A stretch of DNA of 64,000 nucleotides. Source: Phascolomyces articulosus (lineage: Eukaryota > Mucoromycota > Mucoromycetes > Mucorales > Lichtheimiaceae). The stretch is from NCBI GenBank assembly GCA_025677815.1, contig JAIXMP010000053.1, positions 124,001 to 188,000 of the forward strand. Direction: 5' to 3'. Position numbers and translations under genes: made by a program. Under the pieces are notes generated by a model. The model was not told the DNA's origin, made no database searches, and worked only from the letters and a program-made list of their open reading frames with translations. This document shows positions 28,571 through 41,900 of the stretch, in pieces. Each line of letters begins with the position of its first letter. The stretch's first letter is position 1.

Positions 28571-31500
28571 ATGCTCGCTGGTACATCTGACATGTATTTT
28601 GAAAAGGAATCCCCAGAGAGAACACCTTCCTCGACTCCATCACCTCAACCCATGAATAGCGATCATTATCATCTTCATCACTCTCTTTCTAATCCACAAC
28701 ATCATCCTCATCATCAAGGGATGCTTGTCTCTGGTTCTTCTTCCGCAGCATCTCTTTCTTCATCATCTACATTTTCTTCCATCGTTTCTCCAGTAACAAC
28801 AACAGCAACTAATTTATTAAACAAGCATCATCATCATCATTATCCTTTGGGGACCAATCATAATGGTATCCCTGGACCCACGCCTTCCGCGGTTATCGCC
28901 ACAACGCCTTTACCATCGTCGAGTTTAAATTCCGTCGAAGGTCAAAAACAATCACAACAAACTAAAGACCCAAAACGGCCAAGACAATATAATAAAAAAG
29001 ACTCCAATAATCCACTCTCTAATCAAGGAAAGGATAAAGAAGAGGTAAAAAAAAATATACTTTTTATTAGTTTATATTTTTTTTCACATAGAATATCAGA
29101 TGAAACTGACGATTAATTCTCTTGGCAATATGATTAGCAAGTATGGCCACCAGATGTAGAATCGGCCTTTGTTGAAGGTAAAAAATTATTCGTGTTATGG
29201 CTACACACATTGATGACTCTATGTATTTCTTTATATGTAATACATTGCCCAGATAGATTGTAAAATGTTATATCATCAACTCACTCTGTTTTATATTTTG
29301 TAGCATTAGAAACAATTCCCAAATTGGGAAGGCGGAAAATCCTTGTCAATGGAAAGCCATGTGGTAAGATACTTGGTCCCTCCACCCCTTCTCTCGCATA
29401 TACAAAATCTATTTCACTTGCTCATTTAATTCTTCAACATAATATATAGGTCGTAATGAGTTAATCTCTGATTTTATTTTACGCAAGACGGGTAAAAACC
29501 GTACTCGTAAACAAGTTTCTTCTCATATTCAAGTATTAAAGAATACACGTAAAGGTGACCCACATTGTACGTGTCATTTTTTTTATTTTATTTTAGGAGT
29601 TAAAAAAATGAGGGTGATCTTTTTCTTACTCTCTCAGTATGGAGAGTGTATGGTTTAATAGAAATTCCTGTTTTTTTTAATATGTATTTTTGTGCCAAAA
29701 TAGTTATGCGACTCTTGACAGACTCCGCAACAGATGCTGATGAAGAAGGTCCTGTAGGTGTAGCCGCAGCGGCAGCAGCAGCATTAGGTGTCAATAATAA
29801 CAATATTAATCGATCCAAACCTAAAAGTTATGTTCAAAAACAACGACGCCAACAAAATACACGCATGACAGGTGGTTTAGTCTCTGCCCAACATCATCAT
29901 CATCACCATCACCACACAGAGTCATCGGGTGAAGATTCATCCATGAGTGATTCTTCTTCTCCTTCTCAAGCAGATTATGTTTTAGATATGATGTATGGTG
30001 CTAGTAGAAGTGGTGATCTTCATCAACAGCATCATCAACAACAACAGCAGTTATCACAGCCACAGCCTCAATTGCAACGACAAATACAGCCTAATATGTT
30101 GTCTTCCATGATGGAATTGAAAGAATTATACGATTCTACTTTGCAACATCCTTTATTTGGTGGCGTACCTGATTATTTGCAGCCTTTAACTGAAACATCA
30201 CCTAGTAGTGGTCAAATATCTTCTGTGATGGATACTTCTCCTTTTGGTATGATGGATTTTGATGATGCCTTTTCTTCAGGTATCTCCTTCAATGATCCAT
30301 TTATAATGAACGGTGAATCTTCTTCATCCACCCCGCATCATACCATGAATCCTTATCCATCTTCTGTGAATCCAGTGATTACTGATCATGATGAAGATAT
30401 GTTGGATAGCAGTGCAATCCATGGAAAAATGGTAAACCCTTTGACTCCCATGGCAACCGATGTATCCACTATCACAACGGACAACAACAACAACATTTCA
30501 TCTTCCACCTCTTCCTCTTCATCATCATCAACAATACGAAACAAACGTAAACCAAACGCTCGTACAGCATCTCAGCCCGCTCTCGTCTATTCTTCCTCAT
30601 CCTCCACATCCTCTTCATCGTCTTCCTCCCATGGCTTAACCATGGCTTCCAGAAAACGAAGTATGGGGCATTTTGGACAAAATAACAAAAGGAAGACGAC
30701 CAATAACAATTCAATTCCGTTACAACAACGTACCATGTCTGCCGGAGATCTTTCGGTCGTCATGAAAGAATTGGAAAGCCCACCTTTCCCACTCTGGCCA
30801 AACTATTTATGTTTGTATCTGGAATACTCATTACCTTATGATCCATCCACCACTGTGTCGCATAATTTGGCCTTGTTGCAGCATTGTTATCCCAATTGTT
30901 TATCCACAGTAGAAGCTAATTCTATTGCAAAACAAAAATGCCCACCCTTGGCAGATATTGTTTCAAAAGATCCTTCCACCATTGTTTTGTTGGCCAAGGT
31001 AATATATATATAAATATTCAATATAGATATACATGTACTCATCAAATACGTTTCATCTACTATTTAGACAAAACTCGATTTAAATCTAAACATATCTGAT
31101 TTTGTTTTTAACAATACATGTTTCTTTGAATCGCGTGAACGTAAAACCATTGAATGTACAACCACCATTTATTCCTTTGGCCAGGTTGTATTGGAGTCCA
31201 AAGAAATCCAACATGCCCTTTGGCTCAATAATGGAAAATTCATGTACAGTTTTGCGTATGTGAATCAATTCTTTAATGCTTTTATGAAAGGCATTCGTTC
31301 ATTACAAAGCTGGGAAGAAGTAGATATTGCTATTCGAAATTTGTGTATTGTTCAGGTAAATATTCTTTGAATTCACTCAAAATCTATAAATTGTCTAACT
31401 CAATTCTATATATATCATGATAGGTATTCGATGATATCGAAGAAAAATATGGTCCTGCTGCTACTTTCTTTGATCAACCATGGGATATGCCTACAACTCA

Positions 31501-31741
31501 AGAACCACCACTACAACCACAACAAAAAGAGCAATCCTCTTCCACCACTCCAGCATCAGCAGCAACAGAAACATCCTCATCGCCTTCTGCATCGTCATCC
31601 TCCACTTCTTCCCCACAACTTGTGATGGTATATGACTTTGAACGAGGTCATGGCAATATCGATATTTCAGCGGTAGGCGATGCCGCCGCCACCTCCAAGC
31701 TGGGTATTGGTCGTGGATTCGATTTCTTGGACGACATGTAA
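28571..31741 (+). CDS. TEA/ATTS-domain transcription factor
   Basis: Seven exons, 28571-29044, 29138-29177, 29304-29363, 29450-29566, 29704-30998, 31068-31355 and 31424-31741, encode 863 aa. The TEA DNA-binding domain at about residues 159-230 is clear ([49 protein letters not shown]). The family binds MCAT-like sites (AbaA, Tec1, TEAD). A C-terminal segment at about 586-765 ([53 protein letters not shown]) resembles the coactivator-binding beta-sandwich of TEADs. Flanks are Ser/His/Gln/Asn-rich. The acceptor at 29704 was chosen because it gives DPHFMRLLTDS; a second acceptor at 29638 would add 22 residues and is less likely. Confidence 0.93.
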
Positions 31742-32747
31742 AAAAAAAATAGTATTATTATTATTAGTATCTTTCCTCCTCTCCCCCCTTTATTTTTTAA
31801 TTTATGTCTTACTATGCTCGTCAACATAACAATACACCCCCAAAACAACAAATCGCATTTTTATTATATTATTTACTTCTTCACCACATCAACCTCTTTA
31901 TTTATTTATTTTCACGCACAAACACAACAAGCACACACTTACAAACACATACAAAGTACATATTTTTTTTTCTTTTTACATACACACAAATACAATTTTT
32001 ACTATTATTATTATTATTATTATTATTTGCACCATCTTCATTTTTATTTTTCCCCCTTTTTATTTTTCATTTATATTCTTGACACTTTCGCTTGAAAAGG
32101 CAAAATGATTCAATGTATGGCCTCCAAGGAATGTATGTTTTAATAATTACTTTTTTTTCTTACTATCGTCCCATTCATGCATTTATTTTTATATAACAAT
32201 CATAGTACCAAAAAAAGGGGGGAGGAGGAGGAAGAGGGGGAGGGGTTATCTGTGAAAAGATGTGTTCATGTGTGGTTAGCAAAAAGAAATTAAACGTTAA
32301 AATATATAAATATATATAAAGACATTTTCATATACAAAAAAAGTAACAGTGGTTATGATAATATAATGTTATATAAATCCATTTGGATAAAAAAAAGAGA
32401 GAAACTATTTACAGAAATATAATAAAAGAGGAGGAGGATAATAAATAAATAAATAAAAAAGAGGTTGTGTGTATAAATCAACTCATACAATGAGTTGTAA
32501 ATAATAATGATAGTAGTACTAATAATAATAATATTAATAATGGTAGATGAAGAGGATGAAATATGGATGATAAATGAAGAAAGTGTGTATAGTTCGATGG
32601 TATTTGAAAAAAAAGGGGGGGGATTTAGCTTAAAAAGGTATCTTTTCCTGACAGAATCGTCAGGGAAGGGTTTTAAAGAGGAGGTGGGGAATATTATAAT
32701 ATAATGTGTGTATATGATATATAAAATCAGGACCGATTTTTTTTTTT
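31742..32747. other. Convergent intergenic region with simple repeats
   Basis: Shared 3' flank of the TEA gene (plus) and the FYVE gene (minus). It contains a TTA trinucleotide run near 32000-32030, A/T runs, and a G-rich patch near 32215-32245 (GGGGGGAGGAGGAGG). A short perfect inverted repeat at 32649-32665 (CTGACAGAATCGTCAG-like) may form a hairpin. No gene was seen. Confidence 0.45.
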
Positions 32748-35592
32748 TTACTCGTTATTATTCTGTGTAGTAATAACGATAAGGTTGCAGAAGCACTGGT
32801 CACACACTCGACTCCATTGAGCTGATGATGTCGCTGAAGTAAAAAGAGGAAGTCGATTTGAACTATGACGTTGGCAGATGATTTTACCACACCTAAATTA
32901 TTTTCACACGCACACACACACATATATATTAATATATAAAAATATAAAGGAACGATGATGAAAATAGAATGAAAAATCCCATGTTACCTTCTACAATGAT
33001 GTCTACGTTGAAAAAAGTTAAATTTTTGTGGACATCGCCTATTATCCGAACGTTCAAACTGACAATGGTCAGCCAACTGATCTGGAACCCAATGAGCACG
33101 GGGTATCAAACGAAAGCGAGTCTTTCGGTCTTCTGGTAATAAATGTAATAAATAATGATGGTGATGAAATTGGGTATGACGAATAGTGTGGGATATATAG
33201 TTTGAGTTCTATAAAAAGAATAGCCAAGGGTAGAGAAAGAACAGGTTATTTAAACAAACAACAAACAAACAACCCATCTCTACTTTTAAAGTTGACTTAC
33301 TTCTTGTATAGGTACAGGTGTAGTGATAGTTTTTCTGATAGGAGAATATTCATCGACAGTCGTTGTTCCAGTGCCTGCAATCATCATTTCAATACCACGT
33401 AAACGACCTTCAAATGTATGTATAACATGGCCAGTTCCTACACCGCCGCCTATGAGCATACCGACTTCCCATCGCATCTTGTGGACCAAATCATCTTTGG
33501 ATTCAATCCCAATAATATCAGCAATAGCTCGACGAAAGTCCCAATCTTCATGCATGATACTTTCAGCTATACTACTACTATTATTTTGACCCTCCTCCAA
33601 CTCTTGTAACAACTCTTGTTCTTCTTGATATTGTTTTAGTTGTTGTTCCATTTTCATTTCTAAATCGGCCGTCAATTCTTCCAACGTATCAATCATGAGC
33701 AATTGTTGTTTGGCCACCTCTTCGCATTCTCGTATCCGTTCTTCATAGACTTTTTCCCGTTCATGGTATTGTTCATGTACATTTTGATCCGCTACCAATA
33801 ATTCACGTACACGTCTTTCGGTCCCGAGTAGTTCTGTGGATAAGGACTCGAGTCCTTCGGATTGGGTAATACAGGAGGAGACAAGTTCAAGAAACTGTGA
33901 GCGCCACTCTGCGGATGATGAATTGTTTAGGTCACACGAAGACGCGATCGACGCTGTCTCGGACAGTTCATCCAATCGGGAGTTGATCAATGAGTTGGTG
34001 GTGAGAAACAAGGCCGTCAAATTCGGACTGGTCGGAGGTATCAGCCCGTGATGATGATGATGATGAAGGTGGGAATGAGAAAGAGAAGGATGATAATGGC
34101 CCGTGTGATCAAGTGTATCATTCCCCTCATCTTCTATTTCATCTTCCTCTTCGTTTTCATAATCATTGTATTCACGGTGGTGAGGGTGATGACTATTGCT
34201 GCTATTGAGTAACATATCTTGTTGAAAATCATCGTCTGTGCGTAAATGGGACCATATATCGCGTCGTATTTCTTGTTTTTCATTCCCCTCATCATCATCT
34301 TCATCCCCATGGTGCCTTTTTTGTAATATAGTGGTATCGGCTGTTGTAGGGGCAGGCGGTGGAGGTGGAGGTGAGTTTAACGCATCACTATCCTCCTCTT
34401 CCTCCTCTCCTTTTCCCTCCTTTTCTTGTTTTTTGCCCATGGTGGTGGTATTCGATTGTTTGTCATGCAACATAAACTCGACTGAACCGTGTGACCTTAT
34501 CCGTCGGTGTCCCAATAAACTCGTCTTTTTATTTTGAGGATCAATTGAAGTACTCACTCGACGTTCGCGTCGTTCGGACAGTTCGTCTTGAAATAGTTCT
34601 TGGACGTGAAACTCTTGCATCGTCCGCGTGATCCCCGTGATCTTGGCCCGTAAGATTTCGAAAGCATCGATATGGGGATCCCACATTCTATGTTGTTCTT
34701 TATCCACAATATGTTCTTGTAAACGAGTAGTAATACTGCTATAACGCTGTTGTGTTTGTATGGATGATTTGGTCAAACGAGGTTCTACAGGGACGGATAT
34801 TGCTTTTTGTCGTCGTAAGGTTCCTTCTCCTATACTGCCTCTTCTTTTTTTCGCCATACGAATCGCTCGAATAAATCGACTATTATTACTCATAGGCGCA
34901 AACCCTCCAGTTGACATGGACGAAGAAGGTTCAGCATCTGTGGATAAAAGTGAGCTAAAAGACCGAGTGTGCATAGACCTCATCAGCTCGTCGTCGTCTT
35001 GTTGTTGTGTTTCGTTATGATGGTTATTATAATCTTCAGGAAATGGTGGAGGTAAAGAGTGGATGGTAGAAATAGGAAATGGTGCTGTGGATGTGGAGGT
35101 AGGTGTAATGGGAGAAGAAGTAGAAGAAGAGGAACCAGCAGTAAAAGAAGAATCAAAATATCGTGTTGGAGGATGAAATGAAGGTGGAGATGGTTGATGC
35201 TGCTGTTGTTGCTGCACTATCTTATTATTCGGCGGAAGTCCCGTGATGCAGGTACTTGCATCCTCCTTATTGCTGCTCCTGCTGGTTCTGCTGCTGCTAT
35301 TTGTTGATGTTATTTGATCTGTTTTATCGCTGGCCTCAGATACAAAGATCGCAGGAGAATTCCGTGTTAAATCTGCAAGGATCTTGAAATCCATACTTGG
35401 ATCAGCCTAATCAAGATTTCAAAAAAAAAGTCAATCTAGAAGTTTTTATTTTATTCTATTCATTCCATTACAATAGAAGAAGAAAAAAAGAAGAATAAGT
35501 TTCTTTTTTATTAAAAAACGTACGATGAATGTTGAATCGTTGGAATCGAGTGTCACTGGTTGTGGCGACTCCTGCACGGATAAACGATGCAT
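32748..35592 (-). CDS. Coiled-coil protein with C-terminal FYVE zinc finger
   Basis: Four exons, 35524-35592, 33301-35406, 32988-33208 and 32748-32892, encode 846 aa; all junctions keep frame. The FYVE domain at about residues 765-835 shows WVPD, then a cysteine pair spread wider than usual, then the basic RRHHCR motif (split by the last intron), RCGKIICQRHSSNRLPLF and RVCDQC. By family knowledge it binds phosphatidylinositol 3-phosphate on endosomes or vacuoles. Residues about 545-630 form a Glu/Gln-rich coiled coil (MIDTLEELTADLEMKMEQQ). The first 500 residues are mostly disordered with acidic, Pro and His tracts, but the N-terminal stretch (ADPSMDFKILADLTRNSPAI) looks conserved. The exact ortholog group was not identified. 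Confidence 0.88.
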
Positions 35593-38500
35593 TTGTTTAT
35601 ATTTATATGTTTTTTTTTGTTATTCTCTCTCTCTTTCTCTCTTTTTTTTTTGATAAGTTGTTTTTTTCGATTGCAGCTTGTTGTTGTTGTTGGCTCGTTC
35701 AAAATAATTAATAGTTTTTTAAAGGAATTTTTTTGGGGGAGAAGAATATTAAGGAGAGGGGAGGAAAAAGTAATATTTGTTTAATAAGAAGAAGAAGAAG
35801 AGAATAAAAAAGGTGTAAAAAAAAAGAAGGACCTTTCTTATTATCTCTTTTTTTTTCACTAAAATAAAGAAAGAAGAAATAGGACGGGAATTTTTTTTAG
35901 GCAACTCGTGGAGTGCATGTCGTCGTTAAGAACCCGTGTTGGTTCATCAAAAGACATCACAACGCACATATATAACACAGAAACAATGGACGCCAAGGCC
36001 CTATTATGGTTGGTTGGTTAGCTGGTATTTGACCCCAATTCTGTAATGTAAATGATATATGTGAACATGTGTGTGGCACCTTTTTTCTTCTCTTTGTGGC
36101 ACACGATTAACTATTAGGAACAGGGCAAAAAAAAGACCCCACCCTTCCACGTACAACACCATATCTTTTTACAACCCCAATTCAATACTTTATACAATCA
36201 ATTATATATAAATATATCTTTTCAACACGATGCAAAAGATGTTGATGATGTGTCGCTATCAGTCAATCATTTCCACCTTTTTTAGAACAATGATGTTTTT
36301 GCCGATGTTGGATAAGGAAAACGTGGCGTTCAATGCACTGTTATAATTCCCAGATTGTACTACCATCATCATCAAATTAAATTCATCGTGGCTTTCCTCT
36401 CATCCCTTTCTTACATCGACCTATTCTTTTTTTCGTTAATAACTTAGTTTAAATTGATAGATTTTGAGGCGTATAAATGTAATATATATAATAATAATAA
36501 TCTAAATAGAATTGACTTATTTTGAGCATATTTTCTCACGAAACAATGATATTGTAACTCATTCATAGAAGCATTAATAGGTAAACTACTAGTTTCAGTC
36601 TTTAGAGTCATTTAAAAAGTAACTATGGAAGTTGGTTTTATTTATTAGTTTTCTTTGAAACAAGTTCAAGTTATTATTATATATGTAATAGTTTTAATAT
36701 CATTATTATAAAATAAACTTTTTTGAGGCTAGTTGCTCAAGATGCATTCTTATATATAAATAGAAAGCTGTCTTTGGATATAAATTTATACATACTTGCG
36801 CAATTGTTCGTTTGATTACCAAATATGTAAATATCATTATGCTACGATGATTTTCGTCGTTTTTAAAGGTAATTTATAAATTAGATATATGATTTTAGAG
36901 AAGACGGAATCTTCTTTTAGGTAACAATAAAATCATGCTAATAATAATAAGGAGATACTTTTTTATTATTATTATTATTATTTTTTTCAAATGAACATCT
37001 TTTTTTTTTTAATCAGGGTCCATCCAATCTGGAGTACATACCATATCTGTTGTTCTTCTATTTATCTTTTTTGATCATCATTTGTACCATCTTGAAACTA
37101 TAGACTGTGGCTGGGGGGAGTATCTTTTTATGATATTTTAAGGAATAGTAGGATATGCTACATAATATTTTTAATGGTACAAGTAGTATCTATCCATCCG
37201 TCCATCTTTCCCTTATTTGATGGATAGGATGAAATCATGAATCCAGAAATGGCATATCTGATCCTAAACTGTGGGTTGTTTCATAATACTTTTAACTACT
37301 TTTTATTTTCGGCAAGGACCGGGATTATGATTAAACTATTAAGTAATTCATGTTAAGTGGAATAAGTAAGCTTTTCATCAAAAAAGTTAAATATAAAAAA
37401 TATGGAAAAAAATAATTCTCACTTAATATATACATAATAGTAGAGTGAATGATATCACCTCGTGGTGGTGCTTAAATATAAAGGTATTTATTATCCAGAA
37501 TAATGGTTTTCTGGATTTTGATGTATTATGTATGACATAAAAAAAGCTTGGCTTTCTATATTATTTATATTATAATATCAGAAACAACAAGAAGCAGGCA
37601 TTTACGGGGTAAATAAAAAAAGGGGGGCAAACTCTAGTCATGCAAACTGAAGATTTAGCTCTAAGCTAAATTACTTAATTATTCTTTGCTATTATAAATA
37701 AAGCTTGTTAATTGTAAACTGGCAATTTGAAAATTTTTATAGTAAACGATTAGTATATTTCATAGGTAACTAGATCTATTATGTGCTTATTATATGAACC
37801 AAGAAGGTGAATAAATTATGAAGGATATTGACCTGCTGATACTCTATAACATATATTTATTATTATTATTTTCTCGATGTGAAAACAGTACCTTTTTTAG
37901 GCAATTCCCATTTGTTCTATGCACAAGTATATAAAAAAAACAATCTGGATTATAATCAGAGCAGGTAATTTAGTTGCGCGCTGCATCACCGCATGCTAAA
38001 TGTATAAGGAGTATATTATAAAACTCAATAGCCACCGCTTTTTTTTTTTGAGGAAAAAAAAAAGATATATAAATACGCACATTCTCTTCGTGTTTTATAC
38101 TAGCAAGCTTGGTACTATTTTTCGATCCAAAAAATAGAACTACCTATACAAATAGATAAACACATATTTTTCTTTTCATTAAGCACAGTTCCATCGAGAA
38201 TAAGATCATCCTGTATCCAAGTATGATGAGAGTCGCTGCAATAAAGGATGACAATTTATGCATGAAGAAGATATTTTACCGATTTGTCAAGTAAAATGAA
38301 ACAGCCAGTCATTGTCTGTTCTTTCGTACTTGCATGACGAGAAAAAGGTGAATCATGGAAAGAATAGCAATCACTAAAAGAAGGTATAAGAAGAATTTAG
38401 AACAGACACTCACTACCAATAAGCATAATACAGAAATATAAACAAACAGCTGCAATGCAGATATTCCTGATGTGCATAAACTAACGCACACACACGCACA

Positions 38501-38990
38501 CACACACAAACACATGACAATCAAATTACAAACACGATGACACTGACATACGGTTAAAATACTCCTTTACTACACGAATCTACAATCCATTTTATTACGT
38601 TATATTCTTTTTACCATGGTTTCCTATTACCATGACTGATTCTAGCTAATGTATAATAATAAATAAAAGAGTGAATATACGTGATTATAAATATACCTCG
38701 TTCATATTTTTCATATACCTAGACCTATTACTGCTACAATAATTCTCCTTAGTATGTGAGAATATAATGTGTGTTTACGTATGCAAGTACTCCTAGGCAA
38801 GAACTTTTGGCTGAAATATTGGCGTCTTATCCGTTTGCGCATATCTCGACATGATTTGACCCATTACACACTACAAAAAAAGCCCTCAGTTTCTCTCTCT
38901 TCTTTCTTTTCCTCCCTTTCTCATACAAAAGACTATACATATATCTATTTGTCTAACGAGCAAGCTCACACATTTCGGTTTCTTGTTGCC
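35593..38990. other. AT-rich intergenic region, divergent promoters
   Basis: 3.4 kb between the divergent starts of the FYVE gene and hybrid kinase copy B. It contains poly-A/T runs, TTA repeats near 36963-36985, AC repeats near 38480-38505 and a pyrimidine tract at 38885-38930 in front of the kinase start. No gene, tRNA or other RNA was recognised. Confidence 0.5.
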
Positions 38991-41900
38991 ATGTCAATCT
39001 CAGAATCTAGTAATTCCATTACAACAGGATCATCGTTACAAAGTGCCTTCTTTGGAAACATACCTCATATAAAAGGATATCATTTTATCAATACAACGTC
39101 AAGCTTAGCTCACTATGAAAATGTTGAAATAATATCAGGTTACAGGTATAAAAAAAAAGGAACATTTAGGTGACACCCAAAAAAAAATTACAACGCAATG
39201 GCATGAAATGACCAATATAGAATGGGGGGACGTGTCATGTTAGAATTAAAGACAAGAGTTCAGTGGTTGCCAAAGTCTCTTCAAGTTCATTACGACTCGA
39301 ACGTGAATTTTATATCATGAAAAAAATGTATCAGTTTAACGATGGTCCTTCCTACCTAGGTAAAAATAAAGTGTGGGGTTGCGAATAAAAAAGGGGGAGA
39401 GAAGAGAAAAACACGATGTGCCATCTATGATCGATCGTCGATAAGGTTTTTTTAAAGTTCTTACCATCCTACAAAATGATTCATAGTCCGACCCATTGAG
39501 TATCTTAGTTTTCCAAACGGGTTGACTGTTACCATCTATTCTGATGATGGTCAACGATATTATTATCCGAAACAGAATAAAAATGCACCTGATTTGGTTG
39601 GATACAATGGTTTTTGCATGTATCACGATCTTGGTACCTTTTTACGATTTGCAATCAAGTGTTTGTCATGTTTAGAATATATTCACAAACAACATAATGT
39701 CAATCATGGAGAGATACGACCCAGCGGTAAAGTACAACACGTCTTATGGCATGATTTATCTACAATATATTTTATATTTATTATTTATCAATATACTAGC
39801 ATTCCAATGGAATGGAGAAAATGACGGACCTGTCAAGTTATGGAGTTTTGGATCAGGGTCAAAACCGTTGGAAAGGTAGTACTGCACATCCATTATTTTG
39901 CGTCTATATACTCGCCAAATTTTATAATGTCAGACAGGGCTAAGTTTCTAATAACGATACATGTAAAAGTTTCCTAGCTACGGAAAATTGGCGCAAGACA
40001 ACTAGTAATAAAGGGTCCAACGAATATCTATTAAGTTGGCTAATGTACATGAGTCCTGAACAAACGGGTAGAACAACCTATGTTCCAGATCATCGATCCG
40101 ATATTTATTCCTTAGGTGTCATGTTCTTTACCTTATTAACAGGGAGAAATCCATTTGAGGGTGGACCATTGGAAATCATTCATGCAATTTTAAGTCGAAA
40201 ACTTCCTTTGGCCCATGAATTCCAACTTGGTATACCTCAAGTTCTTTCACAGATCATTGAAAAAATGACAAACAAGGTGAGCTATCACTTTTTTTTAATA
40301 AAAAAATATTAGATTTTATAGTAGTGTAAACAGGAATGAATTTGATTTTTTAATTGTATCTTGCCTTCTATGAACATAATGTATTGCTATGCTCCAGGCA
40401 CCAGATGATCGTTATACAAGCGCTCATGGAGTTAAATACGGTATGTATATTAAAACAAAAGAACAAGCTCAAGTCAAAAAATTGGATAAAATGTCTCACC
40501 CTCAATAAAATACACTTAAATATAATAGATTTGATAGAATGTTTAAGATTATTTACATTGCAAAAAGAGCAAAGATCGAAGAACACAGAGGTCGGTTATA
40601 TATGAGCATTATGGTACTCAATACCTTGTAAAATTAATAATTTGATATCACACAATAATCCTAGGCCATTCCTCTCTTTCCTCTGGCTCAACATGACATT
40701 GCTTACGTTTTCACGCTTCCAAAAATAACATATGGTCGAGAAAAAATACTCCAAGAAATGGTATTTTTCATTAAACGATATGCAGGAAATTATAAGTCAT
40801 CACGACTACATGATAGCACAACAGCTATTACAAAACGCGCCATAATTACAGATGCAACGATTGGAGATGAGACTACGAGTGATATTGCAAGCGAGATTTC
40901 TGAAACAGAAAGCTACTTGAATAATAACAGTGTTGCATGCAGGTCCACTACATCTAAAAGTTATTGTAGTACTGGTTTGATTGGAAGTGAAACATCAACA
41001 AATATCAATAGCAGACTGATTTTCAATAATTCAAAAACAACTTCAACCACCACAATGGTTGGCGTGTATGGACCTGGAGGCATTGGTAATATTCTTAAAG
41101 TTTTTGTTATAGTGACACAGTGATTATTATTATTTCTCTAATTCTAATATCATAATGAATTTTTTTTATATTTTCTTTGTTATAGGCAAGTCCACTTTAT
41201 TTACTGAAACACAATCCATAGCGCGCCAAAATGGGTATAAAATTGTTTTTCCTATAAAGTACTTATCGTGAATTGTCAAATAAAGTATTAATAATTATAT
41301 TTACACTTAGATATGTAGCCATTTCAAAATTTGATAGTCGAAACAAAGTACCATACAGTGCCTTGGTAAAGATTTTGTCAAGTATATTACAACAAATATT
41401 ATCAGAGTCTGAAGATAATATACGTTTATTTTATGAGCATCTTAAAGCTTCACTTGGTGTCCAGTATACAAACGTCACTCTTATGATTGATTTTGTCCCA
41501 GAGCTCAAGTTATTGTTGCAACTAGAAAAGCCAATGGGGGATCAATTGACAGAGGTTGCTGCCAAAAGCGGTAGCAAAACCAAGAGCATTACTGATAATA
41601 AGTCACAAGAAGAACCTTCAAATGTTTATAAGATGGATGATATGGCAGCACGTACACGATTTCATACATTGTTTGTTGAAATATTTCGTGCTATTACGCG
41701 CTGGCGAATGACAACACTGGTAAATATATCCAGAAAATATACCTTTTTTTTCAAATATTAGTTATATATTATAACAAATAACCATGTTTATTTTTTGTAT
41801 ACTTGTTTTGTGAACCTTATATCTATAAAATGGATAAAGTTTTTGGATGATCTTCATCAAGCAGGTATGGTGGAATAAAAATAGATAATAATAAAGAATG

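Noticed and set aside
29638..29703. Alternative acceptor that would add about 22 hydrophobic residues after the TEA domain
   Set aside because: The stretch is T-rich like an intron end, and the acceptor at 29704 restores the natural DPHFMRLLTDS continuation.
31804..32095. Open frames rich in Tyr, Phe and Leu downstream of the TEA gene
   Set aside because: They are translations of T-rich simple sequence with no start context, introns or domain.
32649..32665. Small perfect inverted repeat as a terminator or RNA gene
   Set aside because: A single short hairpin in AT-rich fungal DNA is not enough evidence for an RNA gene, and fungal termination does not rely on such hairpins.
38769..39145. An open frame that would extend the N-terminus of hybrid kinase copy B by 74 residues
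   Set aside because: The extension has no counterpart in copy A, and similarity between the two copies begins exactly at the ATG at 38991.
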